The translations under genes and the position numbers were made by a program. Shown here in pieces: positions 1-7,622 of a DNA stretch of 15,863 nt. How positions within the stretch are numbered: position 1 is the stretch's first letter; every line of letters starts with the position of its first letter. The stretch covers positions 50,428-66,290 of the forward strand of contig PLGA01000112.1 of the NCBI GenBank assembly GCA_003139735.1. The letters run 5' to 3'. The notes below the pieces were generated by a model that was given only the letters and a program-made list of their open reading frames with translations, did not search any database and had not been told where the DNA came from. The stretch comes from Bryobacterales bacterium. Lineage in GTDB: Bacteria; Acidobacteriota; Terriglobia; Bryobacterales; Bryobacteraceae.

Positions 1-559
1 GGTTGTTGATGCCCGAACTGAGAAACTGGGTGAAGAGGTAGCCGTTGGCGCTGTGCGTTTCGACGCCATCGAGCCCGGCTTCGCGCGCGCGGCGTGCGCC
101 TTGCCCGAAATCGTGGATGGTCTGGCGGATGTCCTCGCGCGACATCATCTGCGGGACAAAGCCGTCGAAGAGCTCGATGCGGTCGGTCGCGCTGAGGGGT
201 TTGCGAAACTGGTTTTCGACGCCGGGAACGTCCTGCTGCCGGCCGGAGTGGCTGAGCTGCAGAATGAAGCGGCAATCGTGCGCGTGAACGCGCTGGCCGA
301 CTTCGCGCCAGAAGGGAATCTTGTCGTCGGAATCGATGGTGGCGTAGTTCGGCATGATCCGGCCATGAATGGACACCGCCACGAATGACGAGAGAATCGC
401 GCCCACGCCGCCGCGCGCGAACTTCTCTTCCCAGTTAAGCCGCGTGTTGCTGCCGGAGCCGTCGAAGTTATCGAAACGGCCAGAGATGTTGGAGCGAAAG
501 ATGCGGTTCTTCACCGTCAGGTTTCGGAAGCGCAGCGGCTGAAAGATGATGTCGTCCAT
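1..559 (-). CDS. NADH:flavin oxidoreductase / Old Yellow Enzyme family, N-terminal half (partial)
   Basis: This is the first 186 codons of an FMN-dependent ene-reductase-type TIM barrel; the rest lies beyond the left edge. Reading the minus strand from the ATG at 559 gives an opening MDDIIFQPLRFRNLTVKNRI, the usual OYE start (a short lead, then a 'nitxKNRi' strand). Around residues 100-110 there is QLSHSGRQ, the FMN-contacting strand. HSANGYLFTQFLS at about 169-181 carries the H-x-x-N pair (H169, N172) that binds the substrate carbonyl in this family. Full-length relatives are about 350-400 aa, so roughly half is present. A strong ribosome site, AGGAGGGG, sits about 5 nt before the ATG and fixes the start. 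The upstream gene stops only 14 nt earlier, so this is probably the last visible member of the operon. The family reduces activated C=C bonds using NAD(P)H, but the substrate cannot be told from sequence. It may act on the same compounds as the GMC enzyme upstream, which is inference. Confidence 0.9.
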   Translation of the reverse strand, partial: MDDIIFQPLRFRNLTVKNRIFRSNISGRFDNFDGSGSNTRLNWEEKFARGGVGAILSSFVAVSIHGRIMPNYATIDSDDKIPFWREVGQRVHAHDCRFILQLSHSGRQQDVPGVENQFRKPLSATDRIELFDGFVPQMMSREDIRQTIHDFGQGARRAREAGLDGVETHSANGYLFTQFLSSGINN

Positions 560-573
560 ATCCCCTCCTGGTT

Positions 574-1446
574 TCAGTTCTTCACCTCTAGCAGGCAGGT
601 CTTGTCCGCCAGGAACGTCTGGCCCGCGGGGTCCACAGTCGCGCGGCAGGCGCCGAACAGGGTGGTGTGAATTTCGGTTTGGCGGTCGGCATCGAGGCGC
701 GCGAACTGATCGATGGAACCGCGCGCTTCCACGTCGAGGCGCAGGCCGGGCGCGCGGATGGATGCCGTGAAAACGCGGTGGCCGGATTCCACCTCGCCGC
801 AGCGGCCGATGCGCAATCGAAAAAGGCTGTCGAGCGCGGAGTTCAAATGGTATTCGCGTCCACCGTGGAAGACCCACGCCGAAGGCATCCAGCGGCCCAA
901 GAGGCGCGCGCCGCTGATTTCGAAAGCCAGGTCGGTCCCGGCGAAGCGCGGCGCGGAGATCAGAACCCAACGCGCGGCGGCCAGCGATTCCAAGGAATAG
1001 GTGGAGCAGACGATCGGCGCATCCTCATATACGGCGCCTTCGCAAATGGCCTGCTCCAGGACGCCGTAGCGGGAGCGAAAATCGGGAACCGCGTCGAACC
1101 ACCAGGTGACAAAGCCCGGCACAAAGCGCATGGCGCGGCCGTTGAGCGCGAAACGCGCGTCCAGATGCATTCCAGGCAGCGCGCCGCGGCATCCGAAAGC
1201 GTCGAGCGAGATGCCGCCGAGGGCCGCGCCCAAGGCGCCCGGCGCGCCCTTGAGGCCGCTTGGCCCGAAACCGTGGAGCACGATGCGTGGGGGGCGGCCT
1301 TGCCGGTAGGTCACCAGACGCGCCAGGCACTCGCCGGGCCGCCGTATGAGGTCCAGCAGGAATCCGTCTGCGCCGTTCGTGGCGAAGATGTACCAAAAGG
1401 CGTATTTGGTGGGGCATGCTTTAGCTTGCCCGGACGGCGCGCTCAT
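574..1446 (-). CDS. Hypothetical protein, 290 aa, beta-rich, unrecognised family
   Basis: I do not recognise this family. The product is about 290 aa with no signal peptide or membrane helix. It is rich in Trp, Arg and Gly and has alternating hydrophobic segments (for example RWVLISAPRF, then AFEISGARLLGRW, then FTASIRAPGLRLDVEARG), suggesting an all-beta fold such as a lipocalin-, CrtC- or tocopherol-cyclase-like barrel. That fold guess is weak. Its ATG lies 1 nt after the stop of the BON lipoprotein (TAG-G-ATG), so translational coupling is likely, and the OYE gene follows 14 nt after its stop. Residues 6-13 (GQAKACPT) are encoded by a short palindromic repeat at 1408-1431, so the annotated N-terminus may be repeat-derived; the native domain probably begins near FWYIFATNG. 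No in-frame ATG occurs again until about residue 93, so the 1446 start is kept. Its place between an envelope lipoprotein and an ene-reductase suggests a role with a hydrophobic substrate, which is inference. Confidence 0.75.
   Translation of the reverse strand: MSAPSGQAKACPTKYAFWYIFATNGADGFLLDLIRRPGECLARLVTYRQGRPPRIVLHGFGPSGLKGAPGALGAALGGISLDAFGCRGALPGMHLDARFALNGRAMRFVPGFVTWWFDAVPDFRSRYGVLEQAICEGAVYEDAPIVCSTYSLESLAAARWVLISAPRFAGTDLAFEISGARLLGRWMPSAWVFHGGREYHLNSALDSLFRLRIGRCGEVESGHRVFTASIRAPGLRLDVEARGSIDQFARLDADRQTEIHTTLFGACRATVDPAGQTFLADKTCLLEVKN
1408..1431. repeat. Short REP-like palindrome with GGTGGGGC head, inside a coding start
   Basis: The plus strand reads GGTGGGGC and then an imperfect hairpin: GGGCATGC (1412-1419), loop TTTA, GCTTGCCC (1424-1431), with 7 of 8 pairs matching. 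The same GGTGGGGC octamer precedes the long inverted repeat at 15773-15846, so the two may be relatives of one dispersed repeat class. It encodes residues 6-13 of the 290-aa hypothetical protein. From memory, such GGGGC-palindromes are common in Solibacter-like genomes, but I could not check this here. Confidence 0.45.
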
Positions 1447-1447
1447 C

Positions 1448-1804
1448 CTAGTTCCCTACCTTGATGAAGTTCTTCACGTTTTCGGCCACGATGGGAGGGT
1501 TGTTGTCCACGGTCACCTTCGTGGTGCGCGCGATTTGTTCGGCCTTGTCGGCAGCTTCTTTCTTCGATACGTCGCCCGTCAGGACGGCCAGCAGGCTGGC
1601 GACGCGAATCTGCACGTGACCGGCGGTCATGACATCGGCGTCCAGCTTCGTGCGGATCGCGGTCTGCAGCATGACGTCGTCGGAACTGGAAGACTCGGGG
1701 TGGATATACACGTCGACGGCCACGGTCCCCAGCTTGGGGTTCTTCCTGCAGGCGGGGAGCGCGACGGCCAACAGGACCAAGGCTAGCGGAAAGCATCTCG
1801 ACAT
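1448..1804 (-). CDS. BON-domain lipoprotein, 118 aa
   Basis: This is a small envelope lipoprotein. Residues 1-18 form a lipoprotein signal peptide: MSRC, a run of Leu/Ala/Val, then LPAC with Cys19 as the predicted lipidated residue (Pro at -2 is slightly unusual). Residues ~45-110 fit one BON domain, a roughly 60-residue alpha-beta module thought to bind phospholipid or membrane surfaces. The pattern is LQTAIRTKLDAD, a strand with HVQIRVASLLAVLTGDV, a helix with KKEAADKAEQIARTT, and a final strand VTVDNNPPI. The gene starts 4 nt after the AsmA-like gene stops and ends 1 nt before the next ATG, so it is firmly within the operon. With no Asp at +2 it should go to the outer membrane if enterobacterial sorting rules apply. 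The pairing with an AsmA-like protein recalls E. coli YdbH with its outer-membrane lipoprotein YnbE, though the two lipoproteins are not similar in sequence. A role as outer-membrane partner is inference. Confidence 0.85.
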   Translation of the reverse strand: MSRCFPLALVLLAVALPACRKNPKLGTVAVDVYIHPESSSSDDVMLQTAIRTKLDADVMTAGHVQIRVASLLAVLTGDVSKKEAADKAEQIARTTKVTVDNNPPIVAENVKNFIKVGN

Positions 1805-1808
1805 AGGG

Positions 1809-4800
1809 TTAGGGCTCCATGGATCGTTGAACGGTGTAAATCAAATCGCGCAACAGGGGAGCGGGTTCCTGCCCGCGCCCACCCCACATGACACGCACTT
1901 TGGAATCAAGCGTTAGGCCGTCGACGCCGAATACCTGGACGCCGCTGAGCGTGAGCAACTCCGGTTCGGTTTGCACTTGCCCCTGCCGGACGCGAAAATC
2001 GAGCGCCATGTCTTGGTATTGCAAGGCCCGCGGCGCGGACGTGAGGTTGAGGCTGCTGGTCAGTAGTTGCAGGAACTGGTTGGCGGGCTTCAGCGTGATA
2101 CCGCTCTCCGTCTGCAGAATGCCCGGCAGGTGGGCGCCATCGGCGGCGCTGCGGACCTGCACGGAAAAATCGACGCTGTCCAACTGCCGGACGCGGGAAG
2201 CGTCGGCAAGCAACTGCGGCGCGAGCAGGCGGTCGGCGAGGAAGCCCTTGGTACTGAATTGGACGTCGCCATCGAGGCGATCTTCAAGATAAGGACGGGG
2301 AAGCGCGATGGCGCCGGCTTCGAGGCCGCGGAAGGTGAATGCGCCGAAGCTATCGACGCTGGCGGCGTCTTTTTGCCAGCGGATGGCGGCCTGCGCCAAC
2401 CCGCCGATAGTTCCCGAAGTGAAAGGCTGATCGAACGCGGCGTGAATCTCGAGGGCGTCGCCGTAGCCGATGGCCAGCCGCAACGGTTTGGCGCCAGGCT
2501 GCGCGGGGCCGCCAATTCGGCTATAGAATGCGCTGTCGAAAAGCTCGCCCGCGGTTCCCGGCAGCAGATCTTTTCGCAGCGCGACCACCAGTGGCGTGTC
2601 GAGCCTCCAGCGGCTGCCGAGAACTCCGATGTCCGCGGGCGCGTTCAGATCGACCAGCACATGGCCTTCGGCGAGACGCGCGCCCAGGTGAAGATTCACC
2701 GAGCCATCGATGCGTTCCTGCCCGATATCGATGCGCCGCAGCACGGTATTGGCGTCGATGGCGACGCCGTCGGGAGCCATCGAAACCGTCGGTTGCCCGC
2801 CGGTTACATCGACATCCCAATCGAGCGGAAAGGCGGAGGCGTTCTCCGCGGCGAACACTTGCGCGGCTTTTTGGATGTGATTGGTTAAGCCCGCGGCAGC
2901 GTCGCCGATCTGAGTCAAGAGCGGCGACTGAGGAGAGTCGGCAAGCGTGAAGTTCAGAGAGACATCGGCCGCTGCGAAAGCTTTGAGTTTGCCGCCGTCG
3001 AGAGTGACCGCCACGCCAGGCGCGGAAGCGGATACCGCGACCTTGGGAAGCTCCGGCGCCGCGACATGGAAGGTCGTGGGAGCGGATTGCGAGACTTCGA
3101 GGTTGTTGACCTTGGCAAGGGGACCAGCGGCGATCATGCCGGTCACATCGAGGCCCACGAGTTTCGTACCGGCCAAAGTCGCGTCGGCCTGCAGGTCCGT
3201 AAGCGTGGCTTGCGGTTCGATGCCATTGAGCGAAAGGCCCACTTCGTTCAGCAGCTTTCCGGTATCGAGCGGCCTAGTGAGGCCGAAATGGACCGCTTGC
3301 GCCGCCAGAGAAAGCTCTGCGCCTAGTGGCTCCGCGAGCACGGTGTCGACGGACGCATCCGTCAGATGGGTGTGGGCGGAATACGGGAACGCCGCGTGGG
3401 CGCGTTTCACCTGCACACTGGTATCCGTATCGAACGATGCCAGCTTGAGTCCCGGCAGCGAGGCCTTGAGGTTGCGGGTCTCGATGTCGTCGAGCGTGAT
3501 TGGTTCGCCGCCGTCGAGGAAAACAGTGATGGATTGCGGGGTCCCTTGAATGCGGAAGCGGGTTTCAAGTGGAATTGTGGGGATCGCGATCTGGGGCATC
3601 TGGAACTTGGGCGATTCGAGCGCCTCGCCGTGCGTCGAGAGATGCAGCGCGGAAACCTGGTTGAGCGCGAAGCCGCTGGGAGTTTCGGCCAGCTCCACGA
3701 CGTTCCAACCGCTCGAGATCTTAACCGGCGCGAGACCGGCGGCGGCGTCCCAGGCGACATCGGCGCGCAAATCGTTCAGCTCGATGTCGGCGGCGCCGAG
3801 ATCCGGGACGAGCTGCGGAATCCGCACTTGCGCGCGCGCGTTGGCTTCGATGGGGCCCGCGATGGACGCGATTCCGCCGGAGGCCTGCAATTCGAGCGGA
3901 ATGGCCTGGGGAATCCGCGATGTAATCTGCTGCCGCACCGTCAGCGGCTGATCCGGCAACTGCCAATCGCCGTTCCACAGATTGGCGGTCAGGCGAATAG
4001 GTGCGGAGGTCCGGACGGCCGCGGTGGCGAAGCTGGCTTGCGCAGTCAGCGTTTGGGGAATCGATTCGCGCGAAGTGATTCCCTCCAAGCGAAAATCGGA
4101 TTCGGGAATGCTGGCTTCGATGGGGCCGCTCACGCTCAAAGGCCCGGTGTGCAGGGTAGCGGAGAAGCCGCTCGAATCGGAGCGAACAAAGGCAAACGTG
4201 GCGCTATCGAGCTGGATCTGGTTGCCGCCCAACGAATATCGCGTCGTGCCCAGGTTGCCGGCCACATTGGTGGCGCCGGTAGTGCACGGCATGGGCGCGC
4301 GCGCGCTCAAACTAATCTGGTCGATGGTGGCGCCGTTCGCTTCCACGCCGCCGGCTTGCACGTCGGCTGTAATCCACTTCGGCCATGCGACACGCGCCGT
4401 GGCCTTGGCAATATGAACCGACGCGCCGGGCTTGGTGTGCAGGTCGTCCACCTGCGCGCCTTCGAGATTAGCGGAACCGGCCACCGCGACCGGCGCGGGC
4501 GCGCCGTTCCAATCGGCGGCAAAGCGCGCGGTTTTGGCGGTGTAGTCCACGGCCGCGCGGGCGACCGCGGCGGGAGGCTTCATGCCCGCCGGACAGGCGG
4601 CATCGGGCAGATCGGCGGGCCCGCTATTGCGCACCGTGATGGCGCCGCAGAAAGAAACCGGCGGAGTCTTCTTCCACGCGGCCGGCAGGTACCGGATGCG
4701 CTGCAGAGCGTCCAGCCCGCCCGTCTGCACCGTGCCGTTGGCGGAAGCCCGCGCAATGTCGATGCTCTTCAGGGCGGAGCCGTTCAGGCCGACGGCGACG

Positions 4801-5984
4801 CCGGCAACCGCGGCTTGCGGCACGGCCACGTGAATCACGCCGGAGGCGCCGCACGTGGTCTGGTGAACTGTGGCCGTGATATCCTGCGCATCCGCCTGCG
4901 CTACGGCGACCTGATTGATAGCGGGAATTTGCGGAACTCCAATCGCCGGCCAGGTCCGCAACACAAGCAGAAGCAAAGCCAGCAGTACGACGGGCACATC
5001 CACGGCGGCCGGTTCCCAGCGCTGATGCCACTGCGCGGCGTGACGGTAGGCCAATGCCCAAAGCGCGATGGCTACTACCGGCGCCGCAATCGCAATGGCC
5101 ACCCAGGAACCGGTGAGCGCGAGCAGGGGAAACGCCGCGAACGGCGCGAGAATCGCCGCCATCCGCCAGAGAATGGAGGCCGGAACCCGCGTCAGCAGGG
5201 CTTTCAGAACGAATAACAAAATCGCGGCGCCCATCAGGAACCGGATCAGCAGCCCGCGCGCGGTGGCGATCCACACAACCGCCAGCGGCAGCGTCCGAGC
5301 GCCCATTGCCTGCAAAACGTTGGCGGCAGCCTGCAAACGGGCCGCTGCCGGAGCGAGGGCGGCCGGATCCACATCCACCCGGATGCCGCGGGCCGCTGCG
5401 TCCTTCACGGTAATGGCCGGCGGCGCGAGCGGCGCCAGCGCGGCGGACGCGAAATCGACGCTGACGATGCCGAGTACCTTGAGGCCTTGCATCGAACCCG
5501 AAACATCGCCGGGCGAGGCCGTAAACGAACCGGCCGAGACCAGTTCCCCGCCCTGGTCGCTCCAGGAAAATCCCGATCCCGAAATTGTCTTGGGCCAATC
5601 GAACTGCACCGTTCGGACCGTGACCAGTTTGTCGCCCACGCGGATGCCGTAAAGCTCGCCGCTGCCGGACACGCAGACCCTGGCTTCGTCCAGGCCGCCC
5701 GTAGCGGCGCCTTCCAGCTCGACATTCACGCCGCGCGCGTCAATCTCGACGCCGCATTTCGGGGCCAGCGCCACCGCGTCGAGCGAATAGCGAATGTGAA
5801 ACTCGCGCTCCACCCAGTTGCGCAGCAGCGGCGCTCGCGCCACGTTGGTGAGAAGCCCGTTCCGCTCGCCATGCATAATGCCTCGCACCGTCAGCCCGGC
5901 CCACGCGAAGCCGGCCGCGAGCAGCGCATAGATCGCGCATCTCGCGGGGCGTCGGCGGATCCAGGCTAGTGCGTTTCGGAGCAT
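1809..5984 (-). CDS. Large AsmA/YdbH/TamB-like envelope protein with internal membrane block, 1391 aa
   Basis: This is probably a bridge-like lipid transporter of the AsmA/YdbH/TamB class, whose members span the periplasm as a hydrophobic beta groove carrying phospholipid between membranes. A basic N-terminus leads into a membrane helix (~15-35). A periplasmic segment of ~200 residues follows, then four more hydrophobic helices (~245-262, 272-290, 294-312, 327-343), then ~1040 residues of short amphipathic beta strands. The last ~90 residues (AsmA_2-like, with strands such as DMALDFRVRQGQVQTE and GVDGLTLDSKV) resemble the C-terminus of YdbH/AsmA proteins. Five helices leave both soluble parts in the periplasm if the N-terminus is inside. 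Family members normally have only one N-terminal helix, so the four-helix block is unusual. The start has GAGG 7 nt upstream, 9 nt after the preceding stop, and the BON lipoprotein follows 4 nt after this gene. Family assignment rests on size, topology, strand pattern and C-terminus rather than any catalytic motif. Confidence 0.8.
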   Translation of the reverse strand: MLRNALAWIRRRPARCAIYALLAAGFAWAGLTVRGIMHGERNGLLTNVARAPLLRNWVEREFHIRYSLDAVALAPKCGVEIDARGVNVELEGAATGGLDEARVCVSGSGELYGIRVGDKLVTVRTVQFDWPKTISGSGFSWSDQGGELVSAGSFTASPGDVSGSMQGLKVLGIVSVDFASAALAPLAPPAITVKDAAARGIRVDVDPAALAPAAARLQAAANVLQAMGARTLPLAVVWIATARGLLIRFLMGAAILLFVLKALLTRVPASILWRMAAILAPFAAFPLLALTGSWVAIAIAAPVVAIALWALAYRHAAQWHQRWEPAAVDVPVVLLALLLLVLRTWPAIGVPQIPAINQVAVAQADAQDITATVHQTTCGASGVIHVAVPQAAVAGVAVGLNGSALKSIDIARASANGTVQTGGLDALQRIRYLPAAWKKTPPVSFCGAITVRNSGPADLPDAACPAGMKPPAAVARAAVDYTAKTARFAADWNGAPAPVAVAGSANLEGAQVDDLHTKPGASVHIAKATARVAWPKWITADVQAGGVEANGATIDQISLSARAPMPCTTGATNVAGNLGTTRYSLGGNQIQLDSATFAFVRSDSSGFSATLHTGPLSVSGPIEASIPESDFRLEGITSRESIPQTLTAQASFATAAVRTSAPIRLTANLWNGDWQLPDQPLTVRQQITSRIPQAIPLELQASGGIASIAGPIEANARAQVRIPQLVPDLGAADIELNDLRADVAWDAAAGLAPVKISSGWNVVELAETPSGFALNQVSALHLSTHGEALESPKFQMPQIAIPTIPLETRFRIQGTPQSITVFLDGGEPITLDDIETRNLKASLPGLKLASFDTDTSVQVKRAHAAFPYSAHTHLTDASVDTVLAEPLGAELSLAAQAVHFGLTRPLDTGKLLNEVGLSLNGIEPQATLTDLQADATLAGTKLVGLDVTGMIAAGPLAKVNNLEVSQSAPTTFHVAAPELPKVAVSASAPGVAVTLDGGKLKAFAAADVSLNFTLADSPQSPLLTQIGDAAAGLTNHIQKAAQVFAAENASAFPLDWDVDVTGGQPTVSMAPDGVAIDANTVLRRIDIGQERIDGSVNLHLGARLAEGHVLVDLNAPADIGVLGSRWRLDTPLVVALRKDLLPGTAGELFDSAFYSRIGGPAQPGAKPLRLAIGYGDALEIHAAFDQPFTSGTIGGLAQAAIRWQKDAASVDSFGAFTFRGLEAGAIALPRPYLEDRLDGDVQFSTKGFLADRLLAPQLLADASRVRQLDSVDFSVQVRSAADGAHLPGILQTESGITLKPANQFLQLLTSSLNLTSAPRALQYQDMALDFRVRQGQVQTEPELLTLSGVQVFGVDGLTLDSKVRVMWGGRGQEPAPLLRDLIYTVQRSMEP

Positions 5985-5993
5985 GCATTTGCC

Positions 5994-7442
5994 TCAGTGC
6001 TTGCCCCATACCGCGTGATGCTTTGCCTGCCTGTGATAAATATCCGGTTGAATGAACTTCTCGTAGTATTCGATTTCCAAATGCGACACTTGCAGCCACA
6101 CGCCAGGCACGTGGAATGAGTTCACGTGGGCGGGGAAGCGTCCATAAGTGTCGTAGATGTAATTGCAGATGTCCTTTATGTATTGGACGGTTTCTTTAGA
6201 AGGCCGCTCCGCGTTGCGCATGAAATACGCGGCATCGTCCGCGCGGCGGTAAGGCTTTTCAAAGACGGCTTGATCGCCGTACACTCCGTCCGCTCCGTAC
6301 TTGTCCTCGTAAACCCGGTCGACGGCGTCGTTCATCGAAGAGATGTACGGCGGGCAAAGTCCTTCGAGGATTCCGTCGAGGCCCACGGGGTTGGGCAGCG
6401 GCGCCGGAAGCGGCGGCCAGCGGCGCCACGTCTTCGGCTGCTGCATGCGGAAGCCCAGGCCATACGTCCCCTTGGAAGGGTCGCGTTCGAAAACGTAAGG
6501 CGCGCCGACGCCCGCGTGGATCCAGCCACCGAGACCCATGCCGTGCGTGACCAGCATCAAGTTCTGGAGATGGAAAAGGGCCTCGTAATCGGTCCGCATC
6601 GTGCCCGCGAATCCGAGTGGGAAGGGATAATCCGATTGCAGCCACTTCTTTTGCACGCGTTCGATGCCGGCCACCGGCTGGTAAGGGATTTTCGGCACAA
6701 CGCCAATTAAACTTCCGGCCCAGGCGGCCCATTCGATCAGTTTCTTGGGTTTGAACTTCGACCAGTCGTCCAGCACCAGGGGACGCTGCCCGTCGGGTTC
6801 GGAAAGCATGATGAACAGCACATTGATCATCTGGCGCGTGGTGTCGACCAGCGGCAGGAACACGCTGGTGCCCGGCCGGTTGGAGATCATTTTGTTCCAG
6901 GTGAAGTAGTAGGGCCAGCGGCGTGGGAAGTCCAGGCGCTCCGGATAGATCTTGCGTTTGACGCCGGCGGCCGCGTCGAGCCAATGCCGCTCGGTCCACA
7001 GGGCGCGGTCGGGCGGGAACTCGCGCAGCCAGGCGACCGCCTCGCGGCCCCGTTTCTGCTGCAGCAGCCATGTGCCTTCGTCGTTGATCAGGAAGAAGTG
7101 CGTGGCCTGCGCGTTATCGGCGCTGCTGGCGGCGCGTGCCGGAACGCCCATCTGGGTGGTGGCGAGAACCGGTTCGCCGTCGGGATACATCAACGGAACG
7201 TCGTGCAGGCTGAAGCCGGCCAGGCCGGTCGAGACAATCAGGATGGCCTCTTCGAGCGGAGTGAGCGGAGCGGGCAAATTGGCGCTGGCGTAAGAGAGCG
7301 CGCCGGCGTCGATCGACGTCCCCTGCGCGATCCGGCGCGTGCGCCGGCCGCTGATTGCCGATAAGAGCGGGTATTGGAGCAGATCCGCCAAGCCGCGCGC
7401 GGGCGACCCAGTGTCTTCAGTTACCGAACCAGCATCCCCCAT
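5994..7442 (-). CDS. Uncharacterised protein, 482 aa, weakly nitroreductase-like N-terminus
   Basis: I do not recognise a named family with certainty. It is soluble, with no signal peptide, 482 aa, and very rich in Trp, Tyr, Phe and Pro. Residues ~25-85 (a SAISGRRTRRIAQG segment, then PLTPLEEAILIVSTGLAG) resemble the opening of nitroreductase-fold flavoproteins, where an Arg-rich 'RRSxRxF' strand precedes a helix such as 'eeleeiLeaA'. The rest does not let me confirm FMN binding. The C-terminal third has a Tyr-rich helix (VQYIKDICNYIYDTYGRFP) and ends with a cluster of His (HVNSFHVPG, then HRQAKHHAVWGKH), a possible metal or cofactor site. The start is well supported by GGAGGTG 8 nt before ATG and by the promoter-bearing gap upstream. 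It heads a run with the AsmA-like gene 9 nt downstream. A redox role on a hydrophobic substrate would fit the flanking GMC and OYE enzymes, but that is inference from context. Confidence 0.75.
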   Translation of the reverse strand: MGDAGSVTEDTGSPARGLADLLQYPLLSAISGRRTRRIAQGTSIDAGALSYASANLPAPLTPLEEAILIVSTGLAGFSLHDVPLMYPDGEPVLATTQMGVPARAASSADNAQATHFFLINDEGTWLLQQKRGREAVAWLREFPPDRALWTERHWLDAAAGVKRKIYPERLDFPRRWPYYFTWNKMISNRPGTSVFLPLVDTTRQMINVLFIMLSEPDGQRPLVLDDWSKFKPKKLIEWAAWAGSLIGVVPKIPYQPVAGIERVQKKWLQSDYPFPLGFAGTMRTDYEALFHLQNLMLVTHGMGLGGWIHAGVGAPYVFERDPSKGTYGLGFRMQQPKTWRRWPPLPAPLPNPVGLDGILEGLCPPYISSMNDAVDRVYEDKYGADGVYGDQAVFEKPYRRADDAAYFMRNAERPSKETVQYIKDICNYIYDTYGRFPAHVNSFHVPGVWLQVSHLEIEYYEKFIQPDIYHRQAKHHAVWGKH

Positions 7443-7498
7443 CTAACGCCACCTCCGAGTGCGCTCGCCTGCCCAGCCAGACGAACTCATAGTTATGC

Positions 7499-7528
7499 AC
7501 TTTACCGTGTTCAGCCGCCGGAGTCCAA
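7499..7528 (-). promoter_or_regulatory. Candidate sigma-70 type promoter for the five-gene operon
   Basis: Read on the minus strand, TTGGAC (7528-7523) and TAAAGT (7504-7499) are separated by 18 nt. They lie in the only gap of any size between minus-strand genes. Transcription would start near 7492, about 50 nt before the ATG of the 482-aa gene. The -35 matches 5 of 6 and the -10 matches 4 of 6 of the E. coli consensus. Gap location and a less GC-rich composition support it, but promoter rules in this organism are unknown. Confidence 0.4.
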
Positions 7529-7606
7529 CTATTTTCTTGCGAATGAGTGACGAATGTTCAAAAACCCAAACCTGAATTTTGCAGAATGAACCGGGCGCGC
7601 GTAATC

Positions 7607-7622
7607 TGTGAAAATCATCACA
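7607..7622. promoter_or_regulatory. CRP/FNR-family type palindrome TGTGA-N6-TCACA
   Basis: A perfect match to the classical CRP half-sites (TGTGA, 6 nt, TCACA) overlaps the stop codon of the GMC gene. It is centred roughly 120 nt upstream of the likely start of transcription of the five-gene operon, which is further upstream than typical activating sites. It could be a binding site for a CRP/FNR-family regulator. It could also be a chance palindrome or a weak 5-bp hairpin at the gene end. Confidence 0.35.

Noticed and set aside
667..1464. Plus-strand open frame of 265 codons opposite the 290-aa gene
   Set aside because: Ala/Arg/Gly-rich shadow without any domain signal. The minus-strand frame is coupled to its neighbours by 1-14 nt spacing.
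3366..5216. Long plus-strand open frame (616 codons) opposite the AsmA-like gene
   Set aside because: Its translation is Arg/Gly/His-rich and low in complexity, has no domain pattern and no ribosome site, and lies wholly antisense to a gene with convincing topology. It is a by-product of high GC at third codon positions.
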